Shown here: positions 1 to 4,993 of the stretch, piece after piece
Position numbering within the stretch: position 1 is the first letter of the stretch
How the letters are laid out: every line of letters begins with the position of its first letter
Assembly: GCF_905207935.1 (NCBI RefSeq)
Contig: NZ_CAJLNI010000110.1
Span: forward strand, 1 to 5,986
From: an uncultured Haemophilus sp.
GTDB lineage: Bacteria > Pseudomonadota > Gammaproteobacteria > Enterobacterales > Pasteurellaceae
Direction of reading: 5' to 3'
Length of the DNA: 5,986 nt
The notes under the pieces: generated by a model
Told to the model about the DNA's origin: nothing
The model's input: the letters and a program-made list of their open reading frames with translations, nothing else
The model's database searches: none
Position numbers and translations under genes: made by a program

Positions 1-236
1 GCAATTTGCTCTGGTGAGCCGAGATGAAGCAAATTCTCTAATGCTGTCATGGCTAGCCCTGCTTCAGGAATATTTGACAACAATCCGCCGAAACCAATTG
101 GTAGCAACAGCAAAGGTTCAAATTTGCGCGAAATGGCAAGCCACAGCAACAGTAGACTCACAGCGATCATTACTGCTTGCCCCCATTGCAGATGGAATAT
201 TCCCATCCCTTTAATTAACGCAATAATACTCTCCAT
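1..236 (-). CDS. oadB: Oxaloacetate decarboxylase, beta subunit (N-terminal part, cut by window edge)
   Basis: Reading the minus strand from the ATG at 236-234 gives 78 uninterrupted codons to the left edge. The protein begins MESIIALIKGMGIFHLQWGQ, continues with a hydrophobic stretch (VMIAVSLLLLWLAI, about residues 22-35), then FEPLLLLPIGFGGLLSNIPE. That is the characteristic start of the OadB/GcdB/MmdB family of integral membrane sodium pumps. In this family the beta subunit, usually around 430 residues, decarboxylates carboxybiotin and couples this to sodium export across the inner membrane. Only about one fifth is visible, so the sodium-site residues cannot be checked. The start is supported by TAAGGAA six bases upstream. 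It lies 10 bases after oadA, and the order G-A-B is the classical one for this pump. The order and the adjacent OadA make a glutaconyl-CoA or methylmalonyl-CoA decarboxylase subunit unlikely. Confidence 0.93.
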   Translation of the reverse strand, partial: MESIIALIKGMGIFHLQWGQAVMIAVSLLLLWLAISRKFEPLLLLPIGFGGLLSNIPEAGLAMTALENLLHLGSPEQI

Positions 237-242
237 AGGCCA

Positions 243-249
243 TTCCTTA
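243..249 (-). promoter_or_regulatory. oadB ribosome binding site overlapping the oadA stop codon
   Basis: On the minus strand the sequence TAAGGAATGGCCTATG joins the two genes. The first three bases are the oadA stop TAA, and AAGGAA is the Shine-Dalgarno sequence for the oadB ATG at 236. The ribosome site for the beta subunit therefore overlaps the termination codon of the alpha subunit, which suggests translational coupling. That coupling is inferred, not seen. Confidence 0.7.
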
Positions 250-2037
250 TGCTAAGGTCATCACGGTGTCACCCACCGCGACAGCATCACCAGCTTTAAC
301 GCAAATGCCGCGTACGGTACCAGCCTGTGCAGCTTTCACTTCAGTTTCCATTTTCATGGCTTCGAGAATGAATAATACATCGCCAGCTGCTACGGTTTGA
401 CCTTCTGTTGCAACAACTTTCCAAATATTACCCGCCATCGGTGCCGTTACTGGTGTTCCACCCGTTGCTGGCGCAGGAGTCGCTTGTGGCGCAGCTTGAG
501 GAGCTGTAGTCGCAACATGAGAGATATCACCGCCTTCGCTTACTTTCACCACAAAAGCTTTACCTTCCAATTCCACGGTATAAACAGCAGAGCCAGAAGC
601 AGTTGGTGCAGCTTTAGAAACTGGTTTATTTTCCACCGCACTTTCATTGCCGGTTGGGGCTGGTTCAAAGGCGGCAGGGTTGTTGCGGTTTTCTAAGAAT
701 TTCCATGCAATTTGAGGGAAGAGCGCCACGATTAAAGCATCATCTACGGCGTTGTCTGCCAATTTCACGCCTTTCGCTTTAGCTTGTTCAGCCACTTCAG
801 CTTCAATTTTCGCCATTTCAGGCGCAATATGATCGGCAGGACGGCCAGTTACTGGCGCAGCCCCTTCTAATACGCGAGCTTGTAACGCACTATCTACCGG
901 TGCAGGTGTTTTACCGTATTCACCTTTTAAAATACCAGCCGTTTCTTTGGCGATAGTTTTGTAGCGTTCGCCTGTAAGTACGTTAATAACCGATTGTGTA
1001 CCAACGATTTGTGATGTTGGGGTAACAAGTGGAATATAACCCAAATCTTTACGTACACGTGGGATTTCTTCTAACACTAAATCTAATTTATCGGACGCAT
1101 TTTGTTGTTTTAATTGGTTTTCTAAGTTAGTGAGCATGCCGCCTGGCACTTGCGCCACTAAAATACGGCTATCTACACCACGTAATTGCCCCTCAAATTT
1201 CGTGTATTTTTTACGTACATTACGGAAATAAGCTGCAATTTTTTCCAATCGAGGAATATCTAAACCCGTGTCATATTCAGTGCCTTGTAAGGTGGCGACC
1301 ATGGATTCTGTTGCTGGGTGACCATAAGTACCTGACATAGAAGAAATTGCCGTATCAATACCATCTACACCAGCTTCAACCGCTTTTAATAACGCCATTT
1401 CTGCCATACCAGTGGTGGAGTGGCAGTGTAAATGCAATTCAACGTCGAAACGTTTTTTGATTTCGCGCACTAAGTCTGCCGCCGCCATAGGGTTTAAAAT
1501 ACCGGACATGTCTTTGATGACCAAGCTGTCGATACCGATTTCAAGCAATTGTTCAGTGGTATCAAGCCAGGTTTGCATAGTATGTACAGGGCTGGTGGTA
1601 TAACTTAAAGTCCCTTGAGCATGACCACCAAATTTACGTACTGCCTGCAACGCTGCTTTCATGTTACGCGGATCATTGAGCGCATCGAATACGCGGAAAA
1701 CATCCATACCATTCGCTACACAACGTTCTACGAAACGTTCTACCACGTCATCAGCATAGTGACGATAGCCTAATAGGTTCTGACCACGTAATAACATTTG
1801 TAATGGGGTTTTTGGACAGGCTTTTTTCAATTCACGCAAACGAACCCAGGGATCTTCACCTAGAAAGCGAATACAGCTATCAAATGTTGCACCGCCCCAA
1901 GCTTCCAATGACCAATAGCCGATATCATCTAATTCATGAGCAATTGGCAACATATCATCAAGACGCAAGCGAGTTGCGAAAAGTGATTGGTGGGCATCAC
2001 GAAGCACCAGTTCTGTCATTTTAATTTTTTTAGTCAT
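247..2037 (-). CDS. oadA: Oxaloacetate decarboxylase, alpha subunit (biotin-carrying carboxyltransferase)
   Basis: This 596-residue protein has the full family length. The N-terminal half is an HMGL-like carboxyltransferase barrel. RDAHQS at 13-18 supplies the metal ligand D14, VIKDMSG at 173-179 carries the expected catalytic K175, and LHLHCH at 201-206 supplies metal ligands H204 and H206. The spacing of these four matches characterised OadA proteins. The conserved PYC/OADA domain follows (about 300-450), then an Ala/Pro-rich flexible linker (about 509-526) and a biotinyl domain (527-596). The biotin-attachment motif is EAMKMETE, with K562 34 residues from the C-terminus. It transfers the carboxyl group of oxaloacetate to biotin at the cytoplasmic face, and OadB then decarboxylates carboxybiotin with sodium export. 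The start ATG follows AAGGAT by seven bases. Related pyruvate carboxylase B subunits share the domains, but the flanking oadG and oadB settle the identity. Confidence 0.97.
   Translation of the reverse strand: MTKKIKMTELVLRDAHQSLFATRLRLDDMLPIAHELDDIGYWSLEAWGGATFDSCIRFLGEDPWVRLRELKKACPKTPLQMLLRGQNLLGYRHYADDVVERFVERCVANGMDVFRVFDALNDPRNMKAALQAVRKFGGHAQGTLSYTTSPVHTMQTWLDTTEQLLEIGIDSLVIKDMSGILNPMAAADLVREIKKRFDVELHLHCHSTTGMAEMALLKAVEAGVDGIDTAISSMSGTYGHPATESMVATLQGTEYDTGLDIPRLEKIAAYFRNVRKKYTKFEGQLRGVDSRILVAQVPGGMLTNLENQLKQQNASDKLDLVLEEIPRVRKDLGYIPLVTPTSQIVGTQSVINVLTGERYKTIAKETAGILKGEYGKTPAPVDSALQARVLEGAAPVTGRPADHIAPEMAKIEAEVAEQAKAKGVKLADNAVDDALIVALFPQIAWKFLENRNNPAAFEPAPTGNESAVENKPVSKAAPTASGSAVYTVELEGKAFVVKVSEGGDISHVATTAPQAAPQATPAPATGGTPVTAPMAGNIWKVVATEGQTVAAGDVLFILEAMKMETEVKAAQAGTVRGICVKAGDAVAVGDTVMTLA
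635..643 (-). repeat. DNA uptake signal sequence (USS, 9-base core) inside oadA
   Basis: An exact ACCGCACTT on the plus strand (AAGTGCGGT on the minus strand) is preceded by an extra A and followed by GGAAAATAA, which fits the extended AT-rich USS pattern. It encodes E465-S466-A467-V468 in the linker before the biotinyl domain. This core is the Haemophilus influenzae-clade uptake signal that marks DNA for natural transformation. Confidence 0.9.
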
Positions 2038-2052
2038 AGTAAAATCCTTATG

Positions 2053-2322
2053 TTATTTGAACTGTTGGGTACGGCGATGGTGTGCGATAGCCGCTGCAAT
2101 CACAGGACGTAAACGCTCAAAATCGTCAGTTGGTGCCGCAGAAAGTGCGGTTGAATTTGGGGAAGTTTTGGGTTCGGGTTGAGGTTCAGGAAAGAATCGA
2201 TTGATAAGTTTAGACATCACTCCAATTGCCCAAATTAAAATGAGCAAAAAGACCAATACAAAACCCATCCCTGAAAACATCAGATTAATTCCTTCGCCTA
2301 TAAGCTCTGAGGGAGTCATCAT
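2053..2322 (-). CDS. oadG: Oxaloacetate decarboxylase, gamma subunit (small membrane anchor)
   Basis: This 89-residue protein has one strong transmembrane helix (about residues 15-37, MFSGMGFVLVFLLILIWAIG). A Pro/Glu-rich spacer follows (PEPQPEPK, 45-52), then a basic, helix-prone C-terminal tail ending AAIAHHRRTQQ. This is the standard layout of OadG, which assembles the complex: the helix contacts OadB in the membrane and the cytoplasmic tail binds OadA. Histidines near the C-terminus of characterised gamma subunits bind zinc, and H81/H82 are the candidates here. Sequence conservation in this family is low, so the call rests on size, topology and position as first gene of the operon, 15 bases before oadA. 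Two ATG codons lie side by side (2322 and 2319). AAGGAAG is three bases before the first and six before the second, so the second may be the start used, giving 88 residues. Confidence 0.9.
   Translation of the reverse strand: MMTPSELIGEGINLMFSGMGFVLVFLLILIWAIGVMSKLINRFFPEPQPEPKTSPNSTALSAAPTDDFERLRPVIAAAIAHHRRTQQFK
2143..2151 (+). repeat. DNA uptake signal sequence (USS core) inside oadG
   Basis: An exact AAGTGCGGT on the plus strand, preceded by an extra A and followed by TGAATTT, fits the extended USS. It lies in codons T58-A59-L60 of oadG, in the low-complexity spacer between the membrane helix and the OadA-binding tail. It is the second of three perfect cores in the window. Confidence 0.9.
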
Positions 2323-2358
2323 TTTCTTCCTTATTTATTTGAAAAAATAGACAATTTT

Positions 2359-2364
2359 ATTCTA
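2359..2364 (-). promoter_or_regulatory. Predicted -10 box of the oadGAB promoter
   Basis: TAGAAT on the minus strand matches TATAAT in five of six positions. The predicted start is near 2352, leaving a leader of about 29 bases before the oadG ATG and its AAGGAAG ribosome site. At 17-base spacing the -35 position reads CAGTTT, a very poor match, which is usual for an activator-dependent promoter. A short inverted repeat (CAATT at 2352-2356, AATTG at 2364-2368) flanks the box and might be an operator or chance in AT-rich DNA. Confidence 0.5.
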
Positions 2365-2385
2365 ATTGATTTGTTTTAATAAAAC

Positions 2386-2401
2386 TGTGATGCAGATCAT
2401 A
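2386..2401 (-). promoter_or_regulatory. CRP/FNR-type activator site upstream of oadG
   Basis: The plus strand reads TGTGA-TGCAGA-TCATA, which matches the CRP dyad TGTGA-N6-TCACA in nine of ten conserved positions. The same bases contain TGAT-GCAG-ATCA, the core of the FNR dyad TTGAT-N4-ATCAA (eight of ten). The centre is at 2393.5, which is -41.5 from the start predicted from the TAGAAT box. This is the position used by CRP and FNR at class II promoters. The left half is TGTGA rather than TGCGA, so it is an ordinary CRP site and not the Sxy-dependent competence type. The sequence does not decide which protein, or both, binds. Confidence 0.6.
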
Positions 2402-2433
2402 ATTTGAACAATAGGCACACAAGAAAAGGGGAA

Positions 2434-2442
2434 AAGTGCGGT
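2434..2442 (+). repeat. DNA uptake signal sequence (USS core), intergenic
   Basis: An exact AAGTGCGGT, preceded by AA and followed by CAATTTTG and then an A/T-rich stretch about one helix turn later, is a good match to the extended USS. It lies between ilvE and oadG, upstream of the CRP/FNR-type site. It is not paired with an inverted copy, so it is not the hairpin-terminator form of USS. Confidence 0.92.
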
Positions 2443-2501
2443 CAATTTTGAAGATATTTTGTGTGAGAAAAATATTATTAATAAGGGATATCTCAGCGTG
2501 T

Positions 2502-2546
2502 AAAACTAAAAGGACTAAGCCCTGTAGATGATAGAACTTAGTCCTT
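2502..2546 (-). terminator. Predicted rho-independent terminator of ilvE
   Basis: Read on the minus strand, AAGGACTAAG (2546-2537) pairs perfectly with CTTAGTCCTT (2519-2510). Two G-U pairs and one C-G pair extend the stem inward to 13 pairs around an 11-base loop. The stem is followed by TTAGTTTT (2509-2502), an interrupted T-tract. It begins 39 bases after the ilvE stop codon. The low GC content of the stem and the broken T-tract suggest incomplete termination, so some readthrough into oadGAB is possible. Confidence 0.7.
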
Positions 2547-2585
2547 GAATTACGTGAGTCTCACTTTTTGATGGAAAGGAAGAGA

Positions 2586-3617
2586 TTATTCTACTTTTAC
2601 AATCCAGCCTTCAGGTGCTTCAACATCACCGAATTGGATACCCGTTAATTCGTTGTAAAGTTTACGTGTGACAGGACCTACTTCAGTTTCTGAATAGAAC
2701 ACGTGGAATTTGCCTTTGTGTTGAATACCGCCTACTGGCGTAATCACTGCGGCAGTACCACAAGCCCCCGCTTCTGCAAATTGATCAAGTTGATCGATAT
2801 ACACATCACCTTCGATAGCTTCCATACCTAAACGCTCTTTTGCAATGTAAAGTAAGGAGTATTTGGTGATACTTGGTAAAATGGATTCAGATGCAGGAGT
2901 GATAAATTTATTATCTTTAGTGATACCAAAGAAGTTTGCTGCACCCACTTCTTCAATTTTAGTATGTGTTTTTGGATCGAGATAGATCGCATCTGCAAAT
3001 TTACGCTCTGATGTGCTAGCCTCTGCCGCTAATTCATGTGGAAGTAAGCTTGCAGCATAGTTACCACCCACTTTTACGCCACCTGTACCCATAGGGGCAG
3101 CACGGTCGTAATCAGTCGTAATGAAGTTAGATGGTGCTAAACCACCTTTGAAATAAGCGCCAACAGGGCAGCAGAATACAGAGAAAATAAATTCAGGTGC
3201 GGTTTTTACACCGATATTCGCGCCTGTACCAAAGAGGAATGGACGTAAATATAATGTTGCGCCAGATCCGTAAGGACCTAACCATTCTTGGTTTGCTTTC
3301 ACCACTTCTTTACAAGCACGGATAAATAATTCTGTTGGCACTTGTGGCATTAATAAGCGATCAGAGGTGTGTTGCATGCGTTTTGCATTTTGATCAGGAC
3401 GGAATAAGTTGATTGAACCGTCTTTACAACGATAGGCTTTTAAGCCTTCAAAGCATTGTTGACCGTAGTGAATTGCAGTTGAACCTTCGTGGATATGTAG
3501 CATATTATCGGTGGTGAGTTTACCTTCATCCCATTTACCATCTTTCCAATGTGCGATGAATCGGTAATCTGTTTTGATATAACTAAATCCAAGATTGTTC
3601 CAGTCTAAGTCTTTCAT
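2586..3617 (-). CDS. ilvE: Branched-chain amino acid aminotransferase
   Basis: This 343-residue protein is a fold-type IV PLP aminotransferase of the longer BCAT type (340-360 residues), unlike the roughly 309-residue E. coli IlvE. Visible signatures are YGQQCFEGLKAY (51-62), the PLP-binding lysine K182 in GGVKVGGNYAAS, and EEVGAANFF (222-230), where E223 should contact the pyridine nitrogen. CGTAAVITPV (286-295) contributes the phosphate-binding turn. The human enzymes carry a redox CXXC at this last site and this protein does not. It catalyses reversible transfer of the amino group between glutamate and the 2-oxo acids of leucine, isoleucine and valine in the cytoplasm. The ATG at 3617 is preceded by AAGGAAG four bases away. 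The gene is a single unit: gcvB lies upstream on the same strand and ends in its own terminator, and a terminator follows ilvE. Confidence 0.96.
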   Translation of the reverse strand: MKDLDWNNLGFSYIKTDYRFIAHWKDGKWDEGKLTTDNMLHIHEGSTAIHYGQQCFEGLKAYRCKDGSINLFRPDQNAKRMQHTSDRLLMPQVPTELFIRACKEVVKANQEWLGPYGSGATLYLRPFLFGTGANIGVKTAPEFIFSVFCCPVGAYFKGGLAPSNFITTDYDRAAPMGTGGVKVGGNYAASLLPHELAAEASTSERKFADAIYLDPKTHTKIEEVGAANFFGITKDNKFITPASESILPSITKYSLLYIAKERLGMEAIEGDVYIDQLDQFAEAGACGTAAVITPVGGIQHKGKFHVFYSETEVGPVTRKLYNELTGIQFGDVEAPEGWIVKVE

Positions 3618-3642
3618 TTTGCTTCCTTAATTTGTATAAATA

Positions 3643-3648
3643 ATTTTA
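3643..3648 (-). promoter_or_regulatory. Weak candidate -10 box for ilvE
   Basis: TAAAAT on the minus strand (five of six to consensus) lies 25 bases before the ilvE ATG. At 17-base spacing the -35 position reads TAGATT (three of six). No alternative upstream is clearly better: TTGTGT with TATCGT at 17 bases is also weak. I place the promoter here only because it is the best -10 close to the gene. Confidence 0.3.
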
Positions 3649-3800
3649 TGAATGGAAATGCAGTTAATCTACACCATTACGATAACTATGAAAACCTTTA
3701 AACACAAAAATATTGTGATTTCTCAAAATTTTTATTGGATTTTCAAATTTGTGAAGTTGGTCAGGAAATAAAATTTTGCTTATGTTAGAATGCTAAGAAT
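3649..3800. other. AT-rich spacer between ilvE and the gcvB terminator
   Basis: These roughly 150 bases hold no open reading frame of note and no strong hairpin beyond a small TTAG-CATT-CTAA stem. There are several A/T runs, and one TGTGA half-site without a matching partner. It is presumably the regulatory region of ilvE. Its AT-rich character would suit binding by Lrp or H-NS-like proteins, but no specific site can be supported. Confidence 0.4.
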
Positions 3801-3828
3801 AAAAAAACGCCGCTCGAAACGAGCAGCG
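3801..3828 (-). terminator. Rho-independent terminator of gcvB
   Basis: On the minus strand CGCTGCTCG (3828-3820), loop TTT, and CGAGCGGCG (3816-3808) form a nine-pair GC-rich stem with one G-U pair, followed directly by seven T residues. It is the strongest terminator in the window. It also forms the 3' end of GcvB, where the U-tail is the expected Hfq contact. Confidence 0.95.
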
Positions 3829-3975
3829 CTTAACCAGAATGGTTTAATATATATAGGAAGTAAATGAGTAACTTAATTGTTACTCCAGCTCGGAGAACCG
3901 AACTATATGCAAACACAACATCATACTTAAGTCTGAAACTCATTAACTTGTAAGGAATTACCAATCATTAAGTAT
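3801..3975 (-). ncRNA. gcvB: GcvB small regulatory RNA
   Basis: A transcript of about 175 bases is predicted from A at 3975 to the T-tract at 3801 (the E. coli RNA is about 205). Its first eight bases AUACUUAA (3975-3968) pair perfectly with UUAAGUAU (3930-3923), closing a 5' stem-loop. The G/U-rich seed GAUGUUGUGUUUGCAU (3922-3907) follows directly and matches region R1 of enterobacterial GcvB (GAUGUUGUGU and GUGUUUGCA). Next come a hairpin of GAGUAAC and GUUACUC around AAUUAA (3885-3866), a probably single-stranded stretch with ACUUCCU (3861-3855) as in the E. coli RNA, a small AACCA/UGGUU hairpin (3844-3832) and a terminator. GcvB is an Hfq-dependent RNA that represses mRNAs for amino-acid and peptide transport and synthesis when glycine is plentiful. 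Its position, divergent from gcvA, is the enterobacterial arrangement. The exact ends are inferred. Confidence 0.93.
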
Positions 3976-3981
3976 GGGTGT

Positions 3982-4010
3982 ATTGTAGGTAGAAGGTGAT
4001 GGAAGGACAA
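3982..4010 (-). promoter_or_regulatory. gcvB promoter
   Basis: On the minus strand, TTGTCC (4010-4005, four of six) is followed after exactly 17 bases by TACAAT (3987-3982, five of six). The predicted start is the A at 3975, which is precisely the first base of the perfect 5' stem of the RNA. The agreement between promoter and RNA structure supports both. Confidence 0.8.
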
Positions 4011-4042
4011 ATGATGTTTTTTTATTTGACGCATAAAAAAAA

Positions 4043-4047
4043 CTAAT
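4043..4047 (+). promoter_or_regulatory. Candidate GcvA binding site (CTAAT motif)
   Basis: CTAAT is the short conserved motif described for E. coli GcvA sites at gcvT, gcvA and gcvB. Here it sits in an imperfect dyad (4043-4055) between the two divergent promoters, centred about 70 bases before the predicted gcvB start. LysR-type activators usually bind near -65. It is just upstream of the proposed gcvA -35, so bound GcvA could also reduce its own expression. The motif is only five bases, so position carries most of the weight. Confidence 0.5.
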
Positions 4048-4052
4048 CCGAA

Positions 4053-4084
4053 TTGAACTTTTATTATTATAAACTAAAATTTAG
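4053..4084 (+). promoter_or_regulatory. Candidate gcvA promoter with overlapping palindrome
   Basis: TTGAAC (4053-4058, four of six) and TAAAAT (4075-4080, five of six) are spaced by 16 bases, predicting a start near 4087 and a leader of only about 13 bases. The -10 box lies inside a perfect palindrome, CTAAA-A-TTTAG (4074-4084). A protein bound there would block the promoter, and autorepression is known for E. coli GcvA. TATAAA at 4068-4073 is an alternative -10 but lacks a -35. Confidence 0.4.
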
Positions 4085-4099
4085 CTGTTGGGAAGAATT

Positions 4100-4993
4100 A
4101 TGTATAAACGTTTGCCTCCCTTGAATTCATTAAAGTCTTTCGAGTCTGCTGCACGACATTTAAGCTTCACAAAAGCGGCAGATGAACTTTTTGTGACACA
4201 AGCCGCAGTGAGCCATCAAATAAAATTATTAGAAGATTTTTTAGGTGTTGAGCTTTTTATTCGAAAAAATCGTTCACTCGAATTGACGGAATTTGGGAAA
4301 GCCTACTTTGTTGATATCAATAAAATATTACGAAAATTAAATGAAGCAACCGAACGTTTATTAACGCTTAAAGCTGAACCACATTTGGCAATTAGCGTAC
4401 CACAAACCTTTGGTATTCAATGGCTTGTGCCACATTTGAGTGATTTTAATAAGCAACACCCTGAAATTGAGGTACGCTTGAAGGGCGTCGATCAAGATGA
4501 AGGTTTATTGAATAAAGAAATTGATATTGCCATTTATTATGGAAAAGGTGATTGGGAAAATTTACAGGTCGATCGTTTAGGCGAAGAAAATCTCGTGATT
4601 TTAGCCGCGCCTTCATTGCTTGAGAAAATACCAGTAAGTTGTCCTAATGATTTGAAAAAGCATACGCTGATTCACACGCATACCCGAGATAACTGGCAAG
4701 CGATGGCGGATTATCTCAAATTAGATGATTTGAATATTCAGCAAGGTCCGTTATTTAGCCATACTTTTATGGCATTGCAAGCGGCCGTTCATGGGCAGGG
4801 TATTGCGTTAGCTAATCGTATTTTGGCTCAGCAAGAAATTGAAAACGGTCATTTGCAAATTGTGTTACCAACCGAATTGCGGGATCCAAAATCATTCTAT
4901 GTGGTCAATCATTTAGATCGTTTAGATGATGAACAAATTCAAGCCTTTAGAAAATGGATTAAAGATTCAATTAAATTAGGAAAACATGAATAA
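4100..4993 (+). CDS. gcvA: LysR-type transcriptional regulator of glycine cleavage, GcvA
   Basis: This 297-residue protein (E. coli GcvA is 305) has the family layout. The N-terminal winged helix-turn-helix begins KRLPPLNSLKSFESAARHLS and contains LFVTQAAVSHQIKLLEDFLG (30-49), nearly identical to E. coli GcvA. A linker helix follows, then a periplasmic-binding-like effector domain from about residue 95, with WLVPHLS, DIAIYYG and QAAVHGQGIALAN as family landmarks. In E. coli, GcvA activates the glycine-cleavage operon and gcvB when glycine is abundant and is antagonised by GcvR. I chose ATG 4100 because GGGAAG (4090-4095) sits just upstream and homology begins there. An in-frame TTG at 4088 would add four residues but overlaps that ribosome site. 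The gene is divergent from gcvB and overlaps rlmM by 8 bases. The glycine-cleavage genes themselves are not in the window. Confidence 0.95.
   Translation: MYKRLPPLNSLKSFESAARHLSFTKAADELFVTQAAVSHQIKLLEDFLGVELFIRKNRSLELTEFGKAYFVDINKILRKLNEATERLLTLKAEPHLAISVPQTFGIQWLVPHLSDFNKQHPEIEVRLKGVDQDEGLLNKEIDIAIYYGKGDWENLQVDRLGEENLVILAAPSLLEKIPVSCPNDLKKHTLIHTHTRDNWQAMADYLKLDDLNIQQGPLFSHTFMALQAAVHGQGIALANRILAQQEIENGHLQIVLPTELRDPKSFYVVNHLDRLDDEQIQAFRKWIKDSIKLGKHE

Noticed and set aside
397..696. Plus-strand open frame of 99 codons opposite oadA (and smaller ones at 14-214, 49-255, 1412-1603, 1803-2024)
   Set aside because: All lie antisense to oadA or oadB, whose domains are unmistakable. Their translations are Cys/Arg/Trp-rich or low in structure and none has a convincing ribosome site.
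2454..2475. Inverted repeat ATATTTT / AAAATAT upstream of oadG
   Set aside because: A seven-pair stem made only of A-T pairs in AT-rich DNA, without a T-tract or known operator match, is likely chance.
2554..2564. Perfect odd palindrome GTGAGTCTCAC followed by T5 just after ilvE
   Set aside because: As a hairpin it would leave a one- or three-base loop on four or five pairs, and the T-run is on the side that would end plus-strand transcripts, of which there are none here. The 13-pair stem beyond it is the better terminator.
3907..3922. Seed-complementary GcvB target sites elsewhere in the window
   Set aside because: No transcript in the window contains AACACAACAT or a close match near a start codon. 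The best in gcvA is six bases (ACACAA near 4193), too short to claim.
4088..4099. Upstream in-frame TTG start for gcvA
   Set aside because: The TTG overlaps the GGGAAG ribosome site that serves ATG 4100, and GcvA homology begins at the ATG.
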